Numbered from the stretch's first letter, positions 46,194 to 59,288 are shown. The stretch is DNA of 64,000 nt from Aquibacillus kalidii (GCF_014280935.1 NZ_JACLZI010000036.1:407073-471072), one strand, 5' to 3'. The notes: generated by a model not told the origin, from the letters alone. Numbers and translations are program-made.

Positions 46194-47914
46194 ATGGTAA
46201 GAGTAGAAGCGAAGCCAGAGGCAAAAGTTAAAACAGAGCCAAAAACAGGTGCAGATCTATTTGTCGAATCTTTAATCAATGAAGGTGTTGATACCTTATT
46301 TGGTTATCCAGGAGGTGCTGTTTTACCTATCTTTGACGCGCTATATAAAGCTAAAGAATCATTTAATCAAGTTCTAGCTCGTCATGAACAAGGTTCCATT
46401 CACGCAGCTGAAGGCTATGCCCGTGTTTCCGGAAAACCTGGTGTTGTCATTGCAACATCTGGACCTGGGGCTACGAACCTAGTAACCGGTATAGCAGATG
46501 CCATGATGGATTCTCTTCCACTTGTTGTATTTACAGGGCAGGTAAACCGTAGCGTTATTGGAACAGACGCCTTTCAAGAGGCAGATGTAATAGGAATTAC
46601 AACTCCTATTACGAAGCATAACTACCAAGTTCAAGACATCAAGGATTTGCCAAGAATCGTGAAGGAAGCATTTCATATCGCGACAACAGGCAGGCCAGGA
46701 CCTGTCGTAGTAGATATCCCTAAAGATATTTCAGCAGCACCGTGTGAAGGAACTTTTGAAACAGATTTTCACTTACCAGGTTATCAACCTACATTGAAAC
46801 CTAACCCATTACAAATTAAAAAATTAGCCGAAGCAATTAGTAAGGCAGAAAAACCATTAATTTTGGCTGGAGCTGGAGTTATTATAGGAAAAGCTTCCGA
46901 TGAGTTAAAAAGCTTTGCTGAAGAACACCAAATACCCGTTACCTCTACCCTACTTGGGTTAGGAGCATTCCCGGGGGATAATAACCTTTTTCTAGGGATG
47001 GCAGGAATGCATGGGACATATTCAGCTAATACCGCTTTATATGAATGTGATTTGCTTATAAATATCGGGGCACGATTTGATGATAGATTAACAGGTAATT
47101 TAAAACATTTCGCCCCTTCAGCTACAGTTGCACACATTGATATTGATCCAGCTGAGATCGGCAAAAATGTACTGACCCACATTCCAATTGTTTCTGATTC
47201 TAAAGCAGCTTTAACCAAGCTTATAAAGTCAACTAAACAATCTCCAAATCACCAAAGTTGGCTAGCAAAATTGGAATCAAATAAACAGAACTACCCACTC
47301 TGGTTTAATAAACCTGAGTCAGACATGATAGCTCAATGGCTTGTAAAAGAGATTCATGAAGCTACTAATGGAGATGCGATTGTTACTACTGACGTAGGTC
47401 AACACCAAATGTGGGCAGCTCAATATTATTCATTTAATAAACCTAACCGCTGGGTGACTTCTGGTGGACTAGGAACAATGGGGTTTGGTTTCCCAGCAGC
47501 TATTGGTGCACAACTTGCAGCACCTGAAGAAACAGTTGTTGCGATAGTTGGAGATGGCGGCTTCCAGATGACACTACAAGAGCTATCCATTCTTCAGGAA
47601 CGCAAATTACCAGTAAAAGTTATTATTGCTAACAATGGTGCACTCGGTATGGTTCGTCAATGGCAAGAAAAGTTTTATGACGAACGTTACTCTGAATCAA
47701 TCTTTAGTATTCAACCAGACTTTGTAAAACTTGCTGAAGCTTATGATATTAAAGGTATGAAAATCACTACACAAGAAGACTTGAAAAAATCATTGCCTGA
47801 ACTGCTAAGCTATGATGGTCCTGTAGTTGTTGATTGCCGCGTTCTTCAACAAGAAAATGTCTATCCGATGATTGCACCAGGTGCAGGAATTAATGAAATG
47901 ATTGGGGTGAAACC

Positions 47915-47918
<4 letters not shown>
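46194..47918 (+). CDS. ilvB: Acetolactate synthase large (catalytic) subunit
   Basis: 574-aa TPP enzyme that condenses pyruvate with pyruvate or 2-ketobutyrate. Family marks: [10 protein letters not shown] with the catalytic Glu in [24 protein letters not shown], and the TPP motif [12 protein letters not shown]...NN. The start is ATG 46194 behind AGGAGGG; the frame upstream (46152) runs into the leader. It overlaps ilvN by 4 bp, which couples translation of the two subunits. Controlled by the T-box. Confidence 0.97.
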
Positions 47919-51075
<3,157 letters not shown>

Positions 51076-51094
51076 TGCAGTAGGAGGTCCATTT

Positions 51095-52159
51095 ATGAAT
51101 AAAAAAATTGTGTTACTTCCTGGTGACGGCATCGGTGCAGAAGTAATTCATTCTGCAAAAGATGTACTAGAAGCAATTAGTCAAAAGTTCAATCATACAT
51201 TTACTTTTGAAACTCATGATATTGGAGGGGTAGCCGTTGATAACCATGGTACCCCCCTCCCCGATCAAACAATCCAAGCATGTAAGCTCGCTGATGCAGT
51301 ATTATTAGGAGCAGTTGGTGGACCAAAATGGGATAACAACCCTTCCCACCTCCGCCCTGAGCGAGGATTATTAGGAATTAGGAAGGCATTGGACCTATAT
51401 GCTAATTTACGTCCAGTTAAAGGTTTCCCAAAACTATTACACGCCTCCCCTCTTAAGGAAGAAATTATTAATGGTAGTGACTTACTCATTGTAAGGGAAT
51501 TAACAGGTGGCCTTTATTTTGGTACTCCTAGCGAAAGACGCGATAATGGAAATGCAGTTGTCGATACACTTACCTATACAAGAAAAGAGATTGAACGAAT
51601 TGTTGAAAAAGCCTTCCAGAGTGCAGAACTTCGCAGTAAAAAGTTGACATCAGTAGATAAAGCCAATGTCCTTGAATCTAGTAAATTGTGGCGCGAAATA
51701 GTTGAGGAAAAAAAGGCTGATTATCCAAACGTTTCGGTAGATCATGTTCTAGTAGATGCAGCTGCAATGAAGTTGATTACAAACCCTAGTCAATTTGATG
51801 TTATTGTTACGGAGAACATGTTTGGTGATATTTTAAGTGATGAGGCTTCTGTCTTAACTGGATCTCTCGGAATGCTACCTTCTGCTAGTTTAGCAGAAAA
51901 CGGTGTTGGTCTTTATGAACCCGCTCATGGATCAGCACCAGATATTGCTGGTAAAGGTATCGCTAACCCTATCGCTATGATACTTTCATCAGCACTAATG
52001 CTTCGATATTCTTTTGATCTAGACGAAGAAGCTCGAGCAATTGAAACAGCTGTTGAGTCAATTATTAATGATAACTATCACACAGCTGATCTAAAAACTA
52101 GTGGCGGCAAACTAGTGAGTACAACTGAGATGACCCAGCTCGTTGTTAATGCGATTTAA
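51095..52159 (+). CDS. leuB: 3-isopropylmalate dehydrogenase
   Basis: 354-aa NAD-dependent beta-decarboxylating dehydrogenase. Marks: LPGDGIGAEV, GAVGGPKWD, LRPERGLLGIRK, RELTGGLYFG and ITENMFGDILSDEAS-like VTENMFGDILSDEAS, PAHGSAPDIAGKG. Start ATG 51095 follows AGGAGG. Confidence 0.97.
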   Translation: MNKKIVLLPGDGIGAEVIHSAKDVLEAISQKFNHTFTFETHDIGGVAVDNHGTPLPDQTIQACKLADAVLLGAVGGPKWDNNPSHLRPERGLLGIRKALDLYANLRPVKGFPKLLHASPLKEEIINGSDLLIVRELTGGLYFGTPSERRDNGNAVVDTLTYTRKEIERIVEKAFQSAELRSKKLTSVDKANVLESSKLWREIVEEKKADYPNVSVDHVLVDAAAMKLITNPSQFDVIVTENMFGDILSDEASVLTGSLGMLPSASLAENGVGLYEPAHGSAPDIAGKGIANPIAMILSSALMLRYSFDLDEEARAIETAVESIINDNYHTADLKTSGGKLVSTTEMTQLVVNAI

Positions 52160-52207
52160 GAATTATACATTAAGAGCCTTTACTTATATATGTAAGGAGT
52201 GAGAACA

Positions 52208-53626
52208 ATGGAAATGCCAAAAACAATTATTGAAAAAATATGGGAGCAGCACGTTGTCCATCATGAAGAAGGAAAACCAGATCTTCTTTATATCGATTTA
52301 CACCTAGTTCATGAAGTTACTTCGCCACAAGCATTCGAGGGGCTTCGCTTGAACGGTCGTAAGGTTCGTCGACCTGATCGTACCTTTGCTACAATGGATC
52401 ACAATGTCCCTACCATTCACCGGCACGTTATAAAAGATCAAATTTCTAAAACACAAATGGATACCTTACAAAAAAACTGTGAAGAATTTAATGTTCCACT
52501 TGCTGATATTCACCATCCAGACCAAGGTATTGTACATGTAATAGGTCCAGAATTAGGTTTGACACAACCAGGAAAAACAATTGTTTGTGGTGATAGTCAT
52601 ACCTCTACACATGGCGCTTTTGGTGCTTTAGCTTTCGGAATTGGCACAAGTGAAGTTGAGCACGTCTTAGCGACACAAACTATCTGGCAAGCACGTCCAA
52701 AGACTCTAAACGTTAAAGTAAATGGTAAACTAGGTACTGGTGTAACAGCTAAAGATCTAATTCTTGCCATTATAGGAAAATTTGGTGTTAAGTTTGGAAC
52801 TGGATATGTACTAGAATATACAGGTGAGGCAATCCAATCCCTTTCAATGGAAGGTAGAATGACTATCTGCAACATGTCTATTGAAGCTGGTGCACGCGCA
52901 GGGCTAATTAGCCCCGACGATACTACAGTAGAATTTTTAAGAGGGAAACGTCATGCTCCTCAAGGTGAAGACTTTGAAAAGGCTGCTCAAAAATGGAAAT
53001 CACTTGCAACGGATGATGGTGCAACTTATGATGCAACTGTTGAGATTGATGCTGATGAGATTGAGCCACAAGTAACATGGGGTACAAATCCTGGTATGTG
53101 TATTCCTGTTAGCGGAAATGTTCCTGACCCTACTCAAGCCAAGTCTGACTCAGAAAAAAGTGAGATCCGCCGTGCACTAGAATATATGGGATTAGAAGCC
53201 GGTCAACCGATAGCAGCTGTCAAGATTGATCACGTCTTTATTGGATCTTGTACCAATTCTAGATTGGCCGATTTAAAAAAGGCAGCAACTATTATTAGCG
53301 GACAGAAAGTTAATCCTGCCGTTACAGCAATCGTTGTGCCTGGTTCTCATAGTGTAAAGGTTGCAGCAGAAAAAGAAGGACTTGACATCATTTTTAAAGA
53401 AGCTGGTTTTGAATGGCGTGATGCAGGATGTAGCGCATGTCTAGGCATGAACGACGACATCATTCCTGATGGAGAGCGATGCGCATCCACTTCTAACCGT
53501 AATTTCGAAGGACGTCAAGGTGCTGGAGCAAGAACACACTTAGTAAGCCCTGAAATGGCTGCTGCTGCTGCTATTGAAGGTAAGTTTGTTGATATAAGAA
53601 AGTTCTCTGTTCCCACTCCAAATTAA
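52208..53626 (+). CDS. leuC: 3-isopropylmalate dehydratase large subunit
   Basis: 472-aa aconitase-type [4Fe-4S] enzyme, large subunit. Cluster cysteines are in IGSCTNSR and [37 protein letters not shown] is conserved. ATG 52208 has AGGAG at 8-nt spacing. It works with LeuD, encoded 96 bp downstream. Confidence 0.97.
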   Translation: MEMPKTIIEKIWEQHVVHHEEGKPDLLYIDLHLVHEVTSPQAFEGLRLNGRKVRRPDRTFATMDHNVPTIHRHVIKDQISKTQMDTLQKNCEEFNVPLADIHHPDQGIVHVIGPELGLTQPGKTIVCGDSHTSTHGAFGALAFGIGTSEVEHVLATQTIWQARPKTLNVKVNGKLGTGVTAKDLILAIIGKFGVKFGTGYVLEYTGEAIQSLSMEGRMTICNMSIEAGARAGLISPDDTTVEFLRGKRHAPQGEDFEKAAQKWKSLATDDGATYDATVEIDADEIEPQVTWGTNPGMCIPVSGNVPDPTQAKSDSEKSEIRRALEYMGLEAGQPIAAVKIDHVFIGSCTNSRLADLKKAATIISGQKVNPAVTAIVVPGSHSVKVAAEKEGLDIIFKEAGFEWRDAGCSACLGMNDDIIPDGERCASTSNRNFEGRQGAGARTHLVSPEMAAAAAIEGKFVDIRKFSVPTPN

Positions 53627-53722
53627 TGGTAAAAGTTAGGATTGTTCGATGTTATGTATCATTCAGGCATCGAACATTTTTCCTTTAAAACGATAAAAAG
53701 AAACTTAAGGAGGATTTTTGTA

Positions 53723-54313
53723 ATGGAACCAATACGTAAACACGAAGGATTAGTCTATCCACTTAATCGTTCAAACATTGATACCGATCAAATTATTCCT
53801 AAGCAATTCCTAAAGCGCATCTCTCGTCAAGGCTTTGGTGAATTTTTATTTTATAACTGGCGTTTTGATAGTAAAGGCGAACCACGCAGTGATTTTTCGC
53901 TTAATTTCCCTAAATACAACGGCACGTCTATTTTAGTTGCCGGAGATAATTTTGGTTGTGGGTCTTCTCGAGAACATGCTCCTTGGGCATTACAAGATTA
54001 TGGATTCAGAGTTATTATTGCATCAAGCTTTGCTGATATATTTTATAATAACTGCACAAAAAATGGGATTCTTCCGGTACAGCTTACAGAGGATCAAATC
54101 AGTGAGTTAATTGACCAAGCGGAAGCAAAGTCCTATACTATTACTGTGGATTTAGAAAATAAGCGCGTATACGATAATCATAATTTTGATGCTAGCTTTG
54201 ACTTACCAAACTATCAACGCGAGATGTTACTAAATGGTTGGGATGAAATAGCGGTAACTTTAACCCACAAAAATAAGATTGACAAATTTGAAGAAGAACG
54301 TGAATTTTCATAA
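53723..54313 (+). CDS. leuD: 3-isopropylmalate dehydratase small subunit
   Basis: 196-aa swivel-domain subunit. NIDTDQIIPKQFLKRI and GDNFGCGSSREHAPWAL are diagnostic. I start at ATG 53723 behind AAGGAGG; the frame is open from 53642 but the extra 27 residues are not part of the family. Confidence 0.96.
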   Translation: MEPIRKHEGLVYPLNRSNIDTDQIIPKQFLKRISRQGFGEFLFYNWRFDSKGEPRSDFSLNFPKYNGTSILVAGDNFGCGSSREHAPWALQDYGFRVIIASSFADIFYNNCTKNGILPVQLTEDQISELIDQAEAKSYTITVDLENKRVYDNHNFDASFDLPNYQREMLLNGWDEIAVTLTHKNKIDKFEEEREFS

Positions 54314-54356
54314 GGAGTGAGAAGACATTGGGGATTGCTTAACTGGAAAAAAAGTA

Positions 54357-55319
54357 TTGGATGCTATGGAACATCTAAGTAAAATTGTCCATCGTACTCC
54401 ACTAACTACATCATCATCTGTAAATTCTATGATTGGCAAAAATGTATTTTTCAAAATGGAAAATCAGCAAAAAACTGGTGCATTTAAAGTAAGAGGCGCT
54501 AGTTATAAAATAGCTCAACTTGAGCAAAACCAAGCTAAAAAAGGTGTAATTGCCGCCTCTGCAGGAAATCATGCACAAGGTGTTGCACTTGCTGCTGCCA
54601 AGCGAGGAATAAAAGCTAAAATATTCATGCCTGAAAAAACGCCTCAATCAAAAGTAGAAGCTACAGCAAATTACGGTGCAGAGACTGTTTTAGTCGGTGC
54701 ATCTTTTCAAGAAGCATACGAAGCAGCTATAAGAGAACAACAACTTGTAGACAGTATCTTTCTTCATCCTTTTGATGATCCGGATGTAATGGCAGGTCAG
54801 GGAACTATTGCAATCGAAATGCTTGAACAAGCAAGCCAATTAGATACTATTATAGTCCCTATTGGTGGTGGAGGTTTGATCAGCGGAATAGCAGTTGGGG
54901 CAAAGTTTATCAATCCGAAAATTAAAATCATCGGTGTCCAAGCTAACGGTGCCTCGTCCACTTACAATCAATACCACAAAAAAGGACCCACGTCTCTTAC
55001 AAGAGTGGATACCATAGCCGATGGAATTGCTGTAAAAAAACCAGGGGAAATAACATATCCCATTATTCAAAAATTTGTTGATGATGTTTTTATCGTTAGT
55101 GATGAAGACATAGCTTCAGCAATGGTGTACATGTTGGAACGAAAAAAAACACTAATTGAAGGTGCTGGTGCTGCCGCTTTTGCTGCCCTAATCACTCATT
55201 CAGGACAAATTAAAAGTGAAAATTGCGGCATTGTAATAAGTGGTGGAAATATGGATATTTCAAAAATGCCTCATATACAGGCTCTTGCAGAAAACCACAG
55301 CCTTACTAGTCCAGTTTAA
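54357..55319 (+). CDS. ilvA: Threonine dehydratase, short form without regulatory domain
   Basis: 320-aa or slightly longer PLP enzyme that makes 2-ketobutyrate for isoleucine. The PLP lysine is in KTGAFKVRGASYK, the phosphate-binding loop is GGGGLISG, and it has SAGNHAQGVA. The C-terminal ACT-like regulatory domain of biosynthetic IlvA (B. subtilis about 420 aa) is absent. The start is doubtful: TTG 54357 has no good binding site, while AAGGAG at 54312-54317 points to 54327/54328, where only ATT is in frame and TTG is out of frame. Residues LTGKKVLDAM before the annotated start look family-like. Last gene of the operon. Confidence 0.93.
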   Translation: MDAMEHLSKIVHRTPLTTSSSVNSMIGKNVFFKMENQQKTGAFKVRGASYKIAQLEQNQAKKGVIAASAGNHAQGVALAAAKRGIKAKIFMPEKTPQSKVEATANYGAETVLVGASFQEAYEAAIREQQLVDSIFLHPFDDPDVMAGQGTIAIEMLEQASQLDTIIVPIGGGGLISGIAVGAKFINPKIKIIGVQANGASSTYNQYHKKGPTSLTRVDTIADGIAVKKPGEITYPIIQKFVDDVFIVSDEDIASAMVYMLERKKTLIEGAGAAAFAALITHSGQIKSENCGIVISGGNMDISKMPHIQALAENHSLTSPV

Positions 55320-55320
55320 T

Positions 55321-55357
55321 AGAGACAATCCTTTTCTAGGATTGTCTCTGTTTTTTT
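55321..55357 (+). terminator. Terminator of the ilv-leu operon
   Basis: GAGACAATCCT pairs with AGGATTGTCTC across a 5-nt loop, followed by G and seven T. Confidence 0.95.
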
Positions 55358-55679
55358 ATTTATGCTGATGACTGTGAATTGTTTCTTCAAAGGAGACTTC
55401 CGACTTCGCGTGATTATGTAAATCACAATACCAAACCTCTGTTTTCATACGATGAGAAATATCACATTTTCTTGTCTTCTTAATAAAATTATGCCATACC
55501 GTATAGTCATGTGTATCCGTATGAACTAATTTAAATTCAGAACTCATTCGTTTCCAATTGTGTTCCACACGAACTTCTTGTTCGTCTCCATCTGTACTAA
55601 CTTTTTTCGCAAAGGTATCTTGTGAAGGAACCAGTAACGCTATAGCCAAAACTGCAAACAATATAACCCGTAAATGCAA
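55356..55679 (-). CDS. Small secreted His-rich protein, function unknown
   Basis: 107-aa protein with a signal peptide (about 1-24, cleavage likely after DTFA). The mature part is hydrophilic, with nine histidines and two Cys (RKCDISH, WYCDLHNH) and ends IHSHQHK. One disulfide or a metal site is possible. The start is TTG 55679 behind GAGGTGA. I do not recognise a family. It ends inside the terminator region of the ilv-leu operon. Confidence 0.75.
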   Translation of the reverse strand: MHLRVILFAVLAIALLVPSQDTFAKKVSTDGDEQEVRVEHNWKRMSSEFKLVHTDTHDYTVWHNFIKKTRKCDISHRMKTEVWYCDLHNHAKSEVSFEETIHSHQHK

Positions 55680-55796
55680 AAAATCACCTCAATTACGAAC
55701 TTATTTCCATCCATAATTAAGATTTCCGAAACCTAACCAAAATATTCATTACTCTTTTAAACTTTTCAACACTTCTCTTCATATTTAGTAGGATGG

Positions 55797-56067
55797 AAAA
55801 GAGGTCTCGTGTCGCAATTGTACGGGCAATTGCTATGCAGTCAGAAATCATGCTTGTTGATGAACCTACTTCTGGTTATGAAAGAACTAGTGAATTCCAG
55901 AATGACAATGGCTCTGCGTTACACATGAAATGGGATTTGCTCGTGAGGTAGCTGATCGAATTGTATTATTTGATGACGGTGAGATAATAGAAACGGGAAC
56001 ACCCGAGGAATTGTTTGATAATCCTAAGCATGAACGAACAAAACTATTCTTGTCGCAAATTTTATAA
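55797..56067 (+). pseudogene. Remnant of an amino acid ABC transporter ATP-binding protein
   Basis: Degraded 3' part of a GlnQ-type ATPase gene. Frame 1 still reads RVAIVRAIAMQSEIMLVDEPTSG (signature end and Walker B). A scrambled stretch with a frameshift follows (about 55870-55930). Another frame then reads THEMGFAREVADRIVLFDDGEI...KHERTKLFLSQIL and a stop at 56067. The Walker A half and the D-loop are missing. A terminator follows. It is non-functional as an ATPase. Confidence 0.88.
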
Positions 56068-56080
56068 CAGGAAATTAACC

Positions 56081-56120
56081 CAAAAAGAAGTCAACGGTAT
56101 GTTCCTTGACTTCTTTTTGT
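56081..56120 (+). terminator. Terminator left behind the ABC ATPase remnant
   Basis: CAAAAAGAAGTCAA (56081-56094) pairs with TTGACTTCTTTTTG (56106-56119). Confidence 0.88.
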
Positions 56121-56205
56121 ATAAATATTTGAAATAAAATCAAAAATAGCTTATACTTTACCTTAAACGAACTTATGTTCGCGTATGATAAAGTGGGGGA
56201 TTAAA

Positions 56206-56361
56206 TTGGTATTATATAACCATATAGAAGAAAAAATTGAAAAATTGCGTTCGGAGCTTTACCAAATAACTCAACAAGACAGTACAAATGACAAAGAAAT
56301 TCTTAGAGTCTCCCAACTATTGGATACTATATTGAATGAATATGAACAATTAAAGAAATAA
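56206..56361 (+). CDS. Spo0E-like aspartyl-phosphate phosphatase
   Basis: 51-aa frame from TTG 56206 to TAA, with GGGGGA 5-6 nt upstream. IEEKIEKLRSELYQI, a short linker and RVSQLLDTILNEYEQL fit the Spo0E family; the usual SQELD signature is changed to SQLLD, which removes the acidic Glu and may alter activity. It would dephosphorylate Spo0A. Second Spo0E-like gene in the window. Followed by an inverted repeat (56370-56406) without a T-run. Confidence 0.75.
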   Translation: MVLYNHIEEKIEKLRSELYQITQQDSTNDKEILRVSQLLDTILNEYEQLKK

Positions 56362-56369
56362 CCCAAAAA

Positions 56370-56406
56370 GGAAAATGTCTACCCTAAAATTGTACAGACA
56401 TTTTCC
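56370..56406. repeat. 11-bp inverted repeat after the Spo0E-like gene
   Basis: GGAAAATGTCT (56370-56380) is mirrored at 56396-56406. It may serve as a weak terminator for either neighbouring gene. Confidence 0.6.
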
Positions 56407-56454
56407 TAACACACACTATTTTCAATTTACTTTGTTTCTGCAGTACTTAGTAAA

Positions 56455-57573
56455 TTATTTATTGATAATTTTTCCCTTATAAATATTTTTCTCAATCAAA
56501 TCAACCTTCACTTCGCGCCCAAATTTCTTTAAAACTTTAGCTTCTCCACTTGTAACGATCGAAATAACAGTACCACCATCAGAGCCCAATCTTCCTGTTC
56601 TTCCTGAACGATGTGTATATTGGGTTGCATCTAAAGGCACATCCATATGTATTACATACTCGAGATCCTTAATATCGAGGCCTCTTGCAGCAACATCTGT
56701 TGCTAACAATACTTGAGCATCCCCACCACGAAATTGCTTGATAGCCCTTTCTCTATCTTGCTTTTTCTGATCACGGTGGATTGCACTGGTTTTGATCCCT
56801 TTGTATTCTAATTTCTCAGCCATCACTGTCAAATTAGCAATATCTCTAAAAAACACTAATGCCTTCCTATCTAAGATCCTTATTATTTTTCTTAGCGTTT
56901 CGATCTTGTCCCTTGCTTCGCTAACTAGATACATGTGTTCTACTTCTGGTATATCCATATCCATTTTATTTACTCTGATTAACTCCGGTTTATTCATCCA
57001 TTTTTCTACTTGAGTTTCAATTGTATCTGGTAATGTAGCCGAGAAGGCAAGTAACTGCCGCTCTTTAGGAGTACTCTTCACAATTTCCACTATCGTATTC
57101 TGATGTTCCGGAATTAGTAGTTGATCTACTTCATCTAGTACAACTGTTTTTATTTGATGTAACTTAAGTTTCTTTATTTTAACCAGCTCCGCAACCCGAC
57201 CTGGACTACCGATAATTATTTGTGGTTTTTTCTTTAATTTCTCTATCTGCCTCTTTACATTGGCACCACCAATTAATGTAGCACTTAATATCCCACTATC
57301 CTTTGTCCAACTTTGCAATTCCTGATTAATCTGCATAACTAATTCATGAGACGGTGCAAGAATTAGCACTTGTGCATTTTTTAAATTAGTATCAATTTGT
57401 TTAATTAGTGGTAGTAAATAAGCCAAAGTTTTCCCACTGCCCGTTGGCGATTCTGCAATAATATCTTTACCTTCAGTTATGATAGGAAAAGTCTTTTCTT
57501 GGATCGGCGTAAATTTATTATATCCTGAAGTTTCCCAGGCCTTTTGTAAATAAGGTTCTGTTAGTTCAAGCAT
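56455..57573 (-). CDS. yfmL: DEAD-box RNA helicase, YfmL-like
   Basis: 372-aa ATP-dependent RNA helicase. Motifs in order: Q-motif region FTPIQEKTFP, Walker A ESPTGSGKT, LIGGANVKRQIEKLKKKPQ, GSPGRV, Walker B as DEVD (variant of DEAD), SAT, and the C-terminal domain with TDVAARGLDI and HRSGRTGR. It lacks an RNA-binding extension. It matches B. subtilis YfmL, linked to ribosome assembly and cold growth. ATG 57573 has a weak binding site (AAGAAGGAG at moderate distance). Monocistronic. Confidence 0.9.
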   Translation of the reverse strand: MLELTEPYLQKAWETSGYNKFTPIQEKTFPIITEGKDIIAESPTGSGKTLAYLLPLIKQIDTNLKNAQVLILAPSHELVMQINQELQSWTKDSGILSATLIGGANVKRQIEKLKKKPQIIIGSPGRVAELVKIKKLKLHQIKTVVLDEVDQLLIPEHQNTIVEIVKSTPKERQLLAFSATLPDTIETQVEKWMNKPELIRVNKMDMDIPEVEHMYLVSEARDKIETLRKIIRILDRKALVFFRDIANLTVMAEKLEYKGIKTSAIHRDQKKQDRERAIKQFRGGDAQVLLATDVAARGLDIKDLEYVIHMDVPLDATQYTHRSGRTGRLGSDGGTVISIVTSGEAKVLKKFGREVKVDLIEKNIYKGKIINK

Positions 57574-57714
57574 AGGGTGACGCTCCTTCTTTTTGAGTTC
57601 TACACAGTTAATTTCACTTCATCATAGCATATACCATCATAATATCCTATTTAATTATGACTATTATGATGGTTATCAAATCAATGCATGAATTATTTTC
57701 CTTCTGTCCTTAGT

Positions 57715-57918
57715 TTAAAAATTAAAATGATAATCTCTTAAAATTTGGGAAATTTGTTCTTTACTTACTTGTTTATTATCAAATTGAACTTTAACCTCGA
57801 AGTCATCCGTATCCACTAAAACTCTTTCAATCCCATTTAGATTATTTAGTATTCGTTCTAGTTGCTGTATAGACTTATTTCCAGCTACCTCTTTTATATA
57901 AAATGTATCCTGCCTCAT
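57715..57918 (-). CDS. HMA-like small protein lacking the CxxC metal motif
   Basis: 67-aa protein with the beta-alpha-beta-beta-alpha-beta pattern of heavy-metal-associated domains: TFYIKEVAGNKSIQQLERILNNLNGIERVLVDTDDFEVKVQFDN...ISQILRDYHF. The metal-binding CxxC is replaced (AGNKS), so it probably does not carry copper. ATG 57918 follows GAGGGAG. It may be a partner or regulator that kept only the fold. Confidence 0.65.
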   Translation of the reverse strand: MRQDTFYIKEVAGNKSIQQLERILNNLNGIERVLVDTDDFEVKVQFDNKQVSKEQISQILRDYHFNF

Positions 57919-58308
57919 CGTATCACTCCCTCTTTTATATAATCTGAAATTATTTATTTGAAGTATTTGAAAAAATGTACCCTCTATTCCACGATACCTT
58001 AATACCTATCGTGGATCTTCATAATAGGTAGAATCTCATTGCAAATCTATACTGTTAAAGTCTTTTCTAGTCTATTCTTTTTGTCCACTTAGCGTTTACA
58101 ATCCCCACTAATTTCAGAAACGCCTTTAGTTATTTTGTTCGAATCAAGATGAACTCTCTTCCAATCCCTCCGTATTTTTTTGTCCTTCTTCAAATATTTC
58201 GATCATTTTCAAGTTCGGTAACCTATCTTTAATATTATTCTTTACACTTATTTAAGTGTTACGAAACACAAAATTCCACAGAGAAGGGTTAAAAACCTAA
58301 ATTTACAT
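57919..58308. other. Intergenic region with one hairpin
   Basis: 390 bp without a supported gene. A perfect 8-bp inverted repeat, CCACGATA...TATCGTGG (57989-57996 with 58007-58014), has no T-run. Confidence 0.5.
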
Positions 58309-58309
58309 A

Positions 58310-58347
58310 AAAAAGGAGTTAACTAATAAATAATAGATAACTCCTTT
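58310..58347 (-). terminator. Intrinsic terminator of ykrA
   Basis: On the minus strand AAAGGAGTTA pairs with TAACTCCTTT across a 16-nt loop, followed by TTTT. Confidence 0.82.
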
Positions 58348-58357
58348 GACCTATACC

Positions 58358-59137
58358 TTATATGAGTCCAACCATTTTTAAACCATGAACTAAACCATCA
58401 TCCTCCACAGATTTAGTTACATGTTTAGCAACAGCTTTTACTTGTTCTTCCCCATTTCCCATTGCGACACTATTCTCAATTACTGTTAACATTTCGATGT
58501 CATTAAGGCCGTCACCAAATGCATACTGCCTTTCTTTCGGAATTCCTATTTTTTCAACTACCTTTTCAATCCCTTTTGCTTTTGATCCACCTTTAGGTAA
58601 AATATCCACTGATAGAGGATGCCATCTAATAAAATCAAATTCAGGATAGTGTTGAATGTATTGTGATTCACTACCTTCAGGGCAAAACAACAACGATTGA
58701 TACAATTCTCTACCTTTATAATAAAAAGGGTCATGTGTCGGTAGGTGTTCTAGCTTCAATGAGCTAATACTCTCTTCAATATAAGGATGAGTAGGAACAT
58801 TTGCTTTCATATCTTCATGATCCATAAATACAACTGGATGTTCCTTTTGCATCGCTTGTTCTGCTAATTTTATTAGAGATGAAGCATTTAATGGATTTGT
58901 ATAAACTACTTCTCCCTTTAATACTACATATTGGCCGTTATAACTAACATATGTATCGATATCCAATTCCTTGCGTAGGTCTGCATACATAAACGGTGCT
59001 CTTCCTGTAGCAATCGCTACCTCGTGCCCTTCTTTCTTTAATTGAAAGATAGCCTCTTTCGTTGACCCAGGAAGATTTTTGTCATGATCAAGTAACGTGC
59101 CATCGATATCAAAAAAAATAATTCCTCTTTCCTCCAT
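58358..59137 (-). CDS. ykrA: HAD superfamily (Cof-type) phosphatase YkrA
   Basis: 259-aa hydrolase with DIDGTLLD (nucleophile D10 and acid D12), IATGRAP, a C2B cap domain (about 85-180), the motif III lysine in PKGGSKAKGIE and the Mg site GDGLNDIEML. YNGQYVV and VFMDHEDMKA match B. subtilis YkrA. Substrate unknown, as for most Cof-type phosphatases. In B. subtilis this gene sits next to rpoY and def; here it has moved more than 50 kb from them. ATG 59137. Confidence 0.9.
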   Translation of the reverse strand: MEERGIIFFDIDGTLLDHDKNLPGSTKEAIFQLKKEGHEVAIATGRAPFMYADLRKELDIDTYVSYNGQYVVLKGEVVYTNPLNASSLIKLAEQAMQKEHPVVFMDHEDMKANVPTHPYIEESISSLKLEHLPTHDPFYYKGRELYQSLLFCPEGSESQYIQHYPEFDFIRWHPLSVDILPKGGSKAKGIEKVVEKIGIPKERQYAFGDGLNDIEMLTVIENSVAMGNGEEQVKAVAKHVTKSVEDDGLVHGLKMVGLI

Positions 59138-59217
59138 ACTGTCCCCTACTTTCCCTATGTTTATCTTGTAATATATCCAATATAAGTTTAGCTTATGAAA
59201 AGCGTTTCATGTCAAAT

Positions 59218-59244
59218 GGGACATAGGGACAGGTCCCTTGTCCC
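59218..59244. repeat. Short GGGACA palindromic repeat
   Basis: GGGACA...GGGAC-AG-GTCCC...TGTCCC forms a nested palindrome over 27 bp. Similar GGGACA/TGTCCC palindromes are dispersed in many Firmicute genomes. Confidence 0.6.
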
Positions 59245-59259
59245 AAGCAGTGGAACCTA

Positions 59260-59288
59260 TTGACATCTAAAACGGAATATGATATTTA
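59260..59288 (+). promoter_or_regulatory. Sigma-A promoter of htpG
   Basis: TTGACA (59260-59265, perfect), a 17-bp spacer and TATTTA (59283-59288). Start near 59295, so the CIRCE operator lies in the first bases of the transcript. Confidence 0.8.
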
